Shown piece by piece: positions 7,095-8,679 of a stretch of DNA of 8,679 bases; positions within the stretch are counted from its first letter, which is position 1, and each line of letters starts with the position of its first letter. Under the pieces are notes generated by a model, which was given only the letters and a program-made list of their open reading frames with translations, searched no databases and was not told the origin of the DNA. Source of the stretch: Clostridia bacterium (lineage in GTDB: Bacteria; Bacillota; Clostridia; Oscillospirales; Acutalibacteraceae); NCBI GenBank assembly GCA_017631705.1, contig JAGBSU010000222.1, forward strand, positions 1 to 8,679, given 5' to 3'. Both the position numbers and the translations under genes were made by a program.

Positions 7095-8462
7095 ATGGCA
7101 AAGGTAATTACGGCAATTTCTACAGCGTCTGCGCCGGCAGGACTGGGTGTTATCCGTCTTTCCGGCGATGGTGCCACACGCATTGCCGACAAAGTGTTTC
7201 GTCCGGTCGTTTCCACCCGAACGTTGGATTCCCAATCGGGTTATCGGGCGGTCTACGGCCACGTGCAGGACGAAGACGGTGTATTTGATGAATGCGTGGC
7301 AACCGTTTTTCGTGCTCCGCACAGTTATACTGGCGAAGACGTGGTAGAACTTTCTTGCCACGGCGGCTTGTACTTGTTACAGCGTGCCTTGCGCGCGCTC
7401 ATTTCCGCAGGTGCCGAGCCGGCGGGTGCGGGCGAGTTTACGCGTCGCGCGTTTTTAAATGGAAAAGTGGATTTAACACAAGCCGAAGCGGTGATGGATT
7501 TAATCGCCGCAAACGGTCGCTTGGCGGCAAAAACCGCCTTGGCGGCGCGTGAAGGCGCGGTGTTTAAACGATTACAAGTGCTAAAAGAAACGCTCATAGG
7601 GTTGCAAGCGCAATTTTCGGCGTTTGTTGATTATCCCGATGACGATATTCCCGAATTGGACGCCATCACCTTGGAACAAACGCTTATAGAAGCGCAAACG
7701 ACCCTCTCTTCCCTACTTTCTACCTACGATGTCGGAAAATTGTTACGGGAAGGTGTGGATACCGCCATTGTGGGCAGTCCCAATGTGGGAAAATCTACTC
7801 TTATGAACATTTTATCCGGTTGCGAACGCAGTATAGTAACCCCGATTGCCGGTACCACGCGTGACGTGGTGCAAGAAACGGTACGTGTCGGTGAATTGTT
7901 CTTGCGATTATCGGATACTGCCGGTATCCACCATACCGACGACGCCGTTGAAGCTATCGGTGTGGAACGTTCTCGCCGTCAATTGGAAAGTGCCGCCCTC
8001 GTTTTGGCGGTTTTTGATGGCTCCCGTCCCTTATTGCCCGACGATTTGGAACTCATAGAACAATTACCACGCGAAACGACGATTGCGGTCATTAACAAAC
8101 AAGATTTGGAGCAAAAAATAAACGAACAGTATATTTTAGGCAAATTTCAACACGTTGTAAACGTCGGCGCGGCGCAGGGTTCCGGTTTAGAGGCGCTAAC
8201 CGAAGCGATACAAATGGTAACCGGTATTTATCGGTTGAACGAATCGGAGCCGGTACTGGCAACCGAGCGTCAGCGGTATTGTGTGTGTCGCGCGCAGGAT
8301 GCGTTGCAAGAAGCGCAAACGGCGTTGCAAGACGGCATGACATTGGATGCGGTGTCGGTAAATATCGACAGTGCCTTGACGGCGATACTCGAACTTACCG
8401 GAGAACGAGTGACCGAAACGGTGGTCGATGGTATTTTCGCTCGTTTTTGTGTGGGAAAATAG
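7095..8462 (+). CDS. mnmE: tRNA modification GTPase MnmE (TrmE)
   Basis: MnmE works with MnmG to place the (carboxymethyl)aminomethyl group on C5 of U34 in certain tRNAs, using a methylene-tetrahydrofolate-derived carbon, FAD and GTP. The 455 residues have the normal order. The N-terminal folate-binding domain runs from TAISTASAPAGLGVIRLSG through CHGG and GEFTRRAFLNGKVDLTQAEA. The helical domain is interrupted by a Ras-like G domain with G1 GSPNVGKST at 227-235, G2 GTTRD at 253-257, G3 DTAG at 274-277 and G4 NKQD at 334-337. The C-terminal FCVGK (451-455) carries the conserved cysteine of the CxGK motif. After DTAGI this copy has H279 where E. coli has Arg. The ATG lies 3 bases after the gyrA stop; the nearest purine-rich site is AGAGG at 7076-7080, inside gyrA and far upstream, so translational coupling with gyrA is likely. 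No mnmG follows in the window. Confidence 0.97.
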   Translation: MAKVITAISTASAPAGLGVIRLSGDGATRIADKVFRPVVSTRTLDSQSGYRAVYGHVQDEDGVFDECVATVFRAPHSYTGEDVVELSCHGGLYLLQRALRALISAGAEPAGAGEFTRRAFLNGKVDLTQAEAVMDLIAANGRLAAKTALAAREGAVFKRLQVLKETLIGLQAQFSAFVDYPDDDIPELDAITLEQTLIEAQTTLSSLLSTYDVGKLLREGVDTAIVGSPNVGKSTLMNILSGCERSIVTPIAGTTRDVVQETVRVGELFLRLSDTAGIHHTDDAVEAIGVERSRRQLESAALVLAVFDGSRPLLPDDLELIEQLPRETTIAVINKQDLEQKINEQYILGKFQHVVNVGAAQGSGLEALTEAIQMVTGIYRLNESEPVLATERQRYCVCRAQDALQEAQTALQDGMTLDAVSVNIDSALTAILELTGERVTETVVDGIFARFCVGK

Positions 8463-8474
8463 GTTTTTACAACA

Positions 8475-8515
8475 AAAAAGCCCTGTCTGCGGCATGTTTC
8501 ACAGACAGGGTTTTT
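8475..8515. terminator. Bidirectional intrinsic terminator between convergent genes
   Basis: CCCTGTCTG at 8481-8489 pairs perfectly with CAGACAGGG at 8502-8510 across a 12-base loop. On the plus strand the stem is followed by TTTTT (8511-8515); on the minus strand it is followed by the complement of A 8474-8479, a run of six T. The A and T runs can also extend the stem through a G-U pair. It lies 18 bases after the mnmE stop and 17 bases after the stop of the minus-strand gene, so it can end transcription from both sides. It is the only convincing terminator in the window. Confidence 0.92.
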
Positions 8516-8527
8516 AATAAAGATGTC

Positions 8528-8679
8528 TTATTTAATCAGCGTTCCCATGGTGCCGGGAGCAACGCAACCGGCATTGGATTCGTCGGTATCAATGTGCATA
8601 GCAAGTGCAAACTTATCGCTTACTCTTACAACAACGTCGCCAAAAACGAGGGGACGCGCAGTATCAAGCTTTACGCATA
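8528..8679 (-). CDS. pduL: C-terminal end of a PduL-type phosphate propanoyltransferase (partial)
   Basis: On the minus strand a frame enters from the right edge and ends at TAA (8528-8530), giving 49 residues. They include RPLVFGDVVVRVSDKFAL, then AMHIDTDESNAG, and end at GTMGTLIK. The block 'V(F)xxVxVRVSxxFxLxMHIDTDExNA' is the characteristic end of PduL, a zinc enzyme unrelated to Pta that interconverts acyl-CoA and acyl-phosphate (acetyl or propanoyl). PduL acts in bacterial microcompartments or, in many Clostridia, as a free phosphotransacetylase paired with acetate kinase. The start and the upstream zinc-binding motifs lie outside the window, so substrate and context cannot be judged. 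The gene is convergent with mnmE and shares the terminator with it. Confidence 0.78.
   Translation of the reverse strand, partial: CVKLDTARPLVFGDVVVRVSDKFALAMHIDTDESNAGCVAPGTMGTLIK

Noticed and set aside
6888..7361. A 157-codon minus-strand frame across the gyrA-mnmE junction
   Set aside because: It overlaps the coding ends of two certain genes and shows no domain or ribosome site.

Overview
The window looks like a chromosomal segment close to the replication origin of a low-to-mid GC Firmicute. An uncultured gut-type Clostridia (Oscillospiraceae-like) is the best guess. The evidence for this is the gene order recF-end / remB / gyrB / gyrA (the dnaA-recF-gyrBA neighbourhood of Firmicutes), strong AGGAGG-like ribosome binding sites, and GyrA and GyrB residues of the type I associate with Clostridia (HPHGDAS in GyrA, WGKMLNVEKAR in GyrB). 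The lineage is an inference; no rRNA or tRNA gene is present to fix it.

Layout: bases 1-83 read as the last 26 codons of an incoming gene, probably recF. A small gene at 113-379 encodes a RemB/YaaB-type regulator. gyrB follows at 399-2357. Two genes for membrane proteins of about 360 residues (2369-3448 and 3473-4564) sit between gyrB and gyrA. Each appears to hold two copies of a 'two transmembrane helices plus beta-rich cytosolic domain' unit like that of the YcxB-like family. gyrA follows at 4593-7091, then mnmE (7095-8462) starting 3 bases after the gyrA stop. A strong hairpin at 8475-8515, usable in both directions, ends this run. On the minus strand a convergent gene enters from the right edge; its last 49 residues (8528-8679) match the end of a PduL-type phosphate acyltransferase.

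All plus-strand genes are separated by 3-29 bases and no internal terminator is visible, so they look like one transcription unit running from recF or earlier through mnmE. Its products cover recombination and replication repair (RecF), a DNA-binding regulator (RemB), both subunits of DNA gyrase, and tRNA wobble-uridine modification (MnmE). The two membrane proteins are the unexplained part: they split the normally adjacent gyrB-gyrA pair and would be co-transcribed with gyrase. No mobile element, CRISPR array, integrase or prophage signal was seen. Apart from the membrane pair, the window is housekeeping sequence, and no clearly new defence or mobile system is visible.
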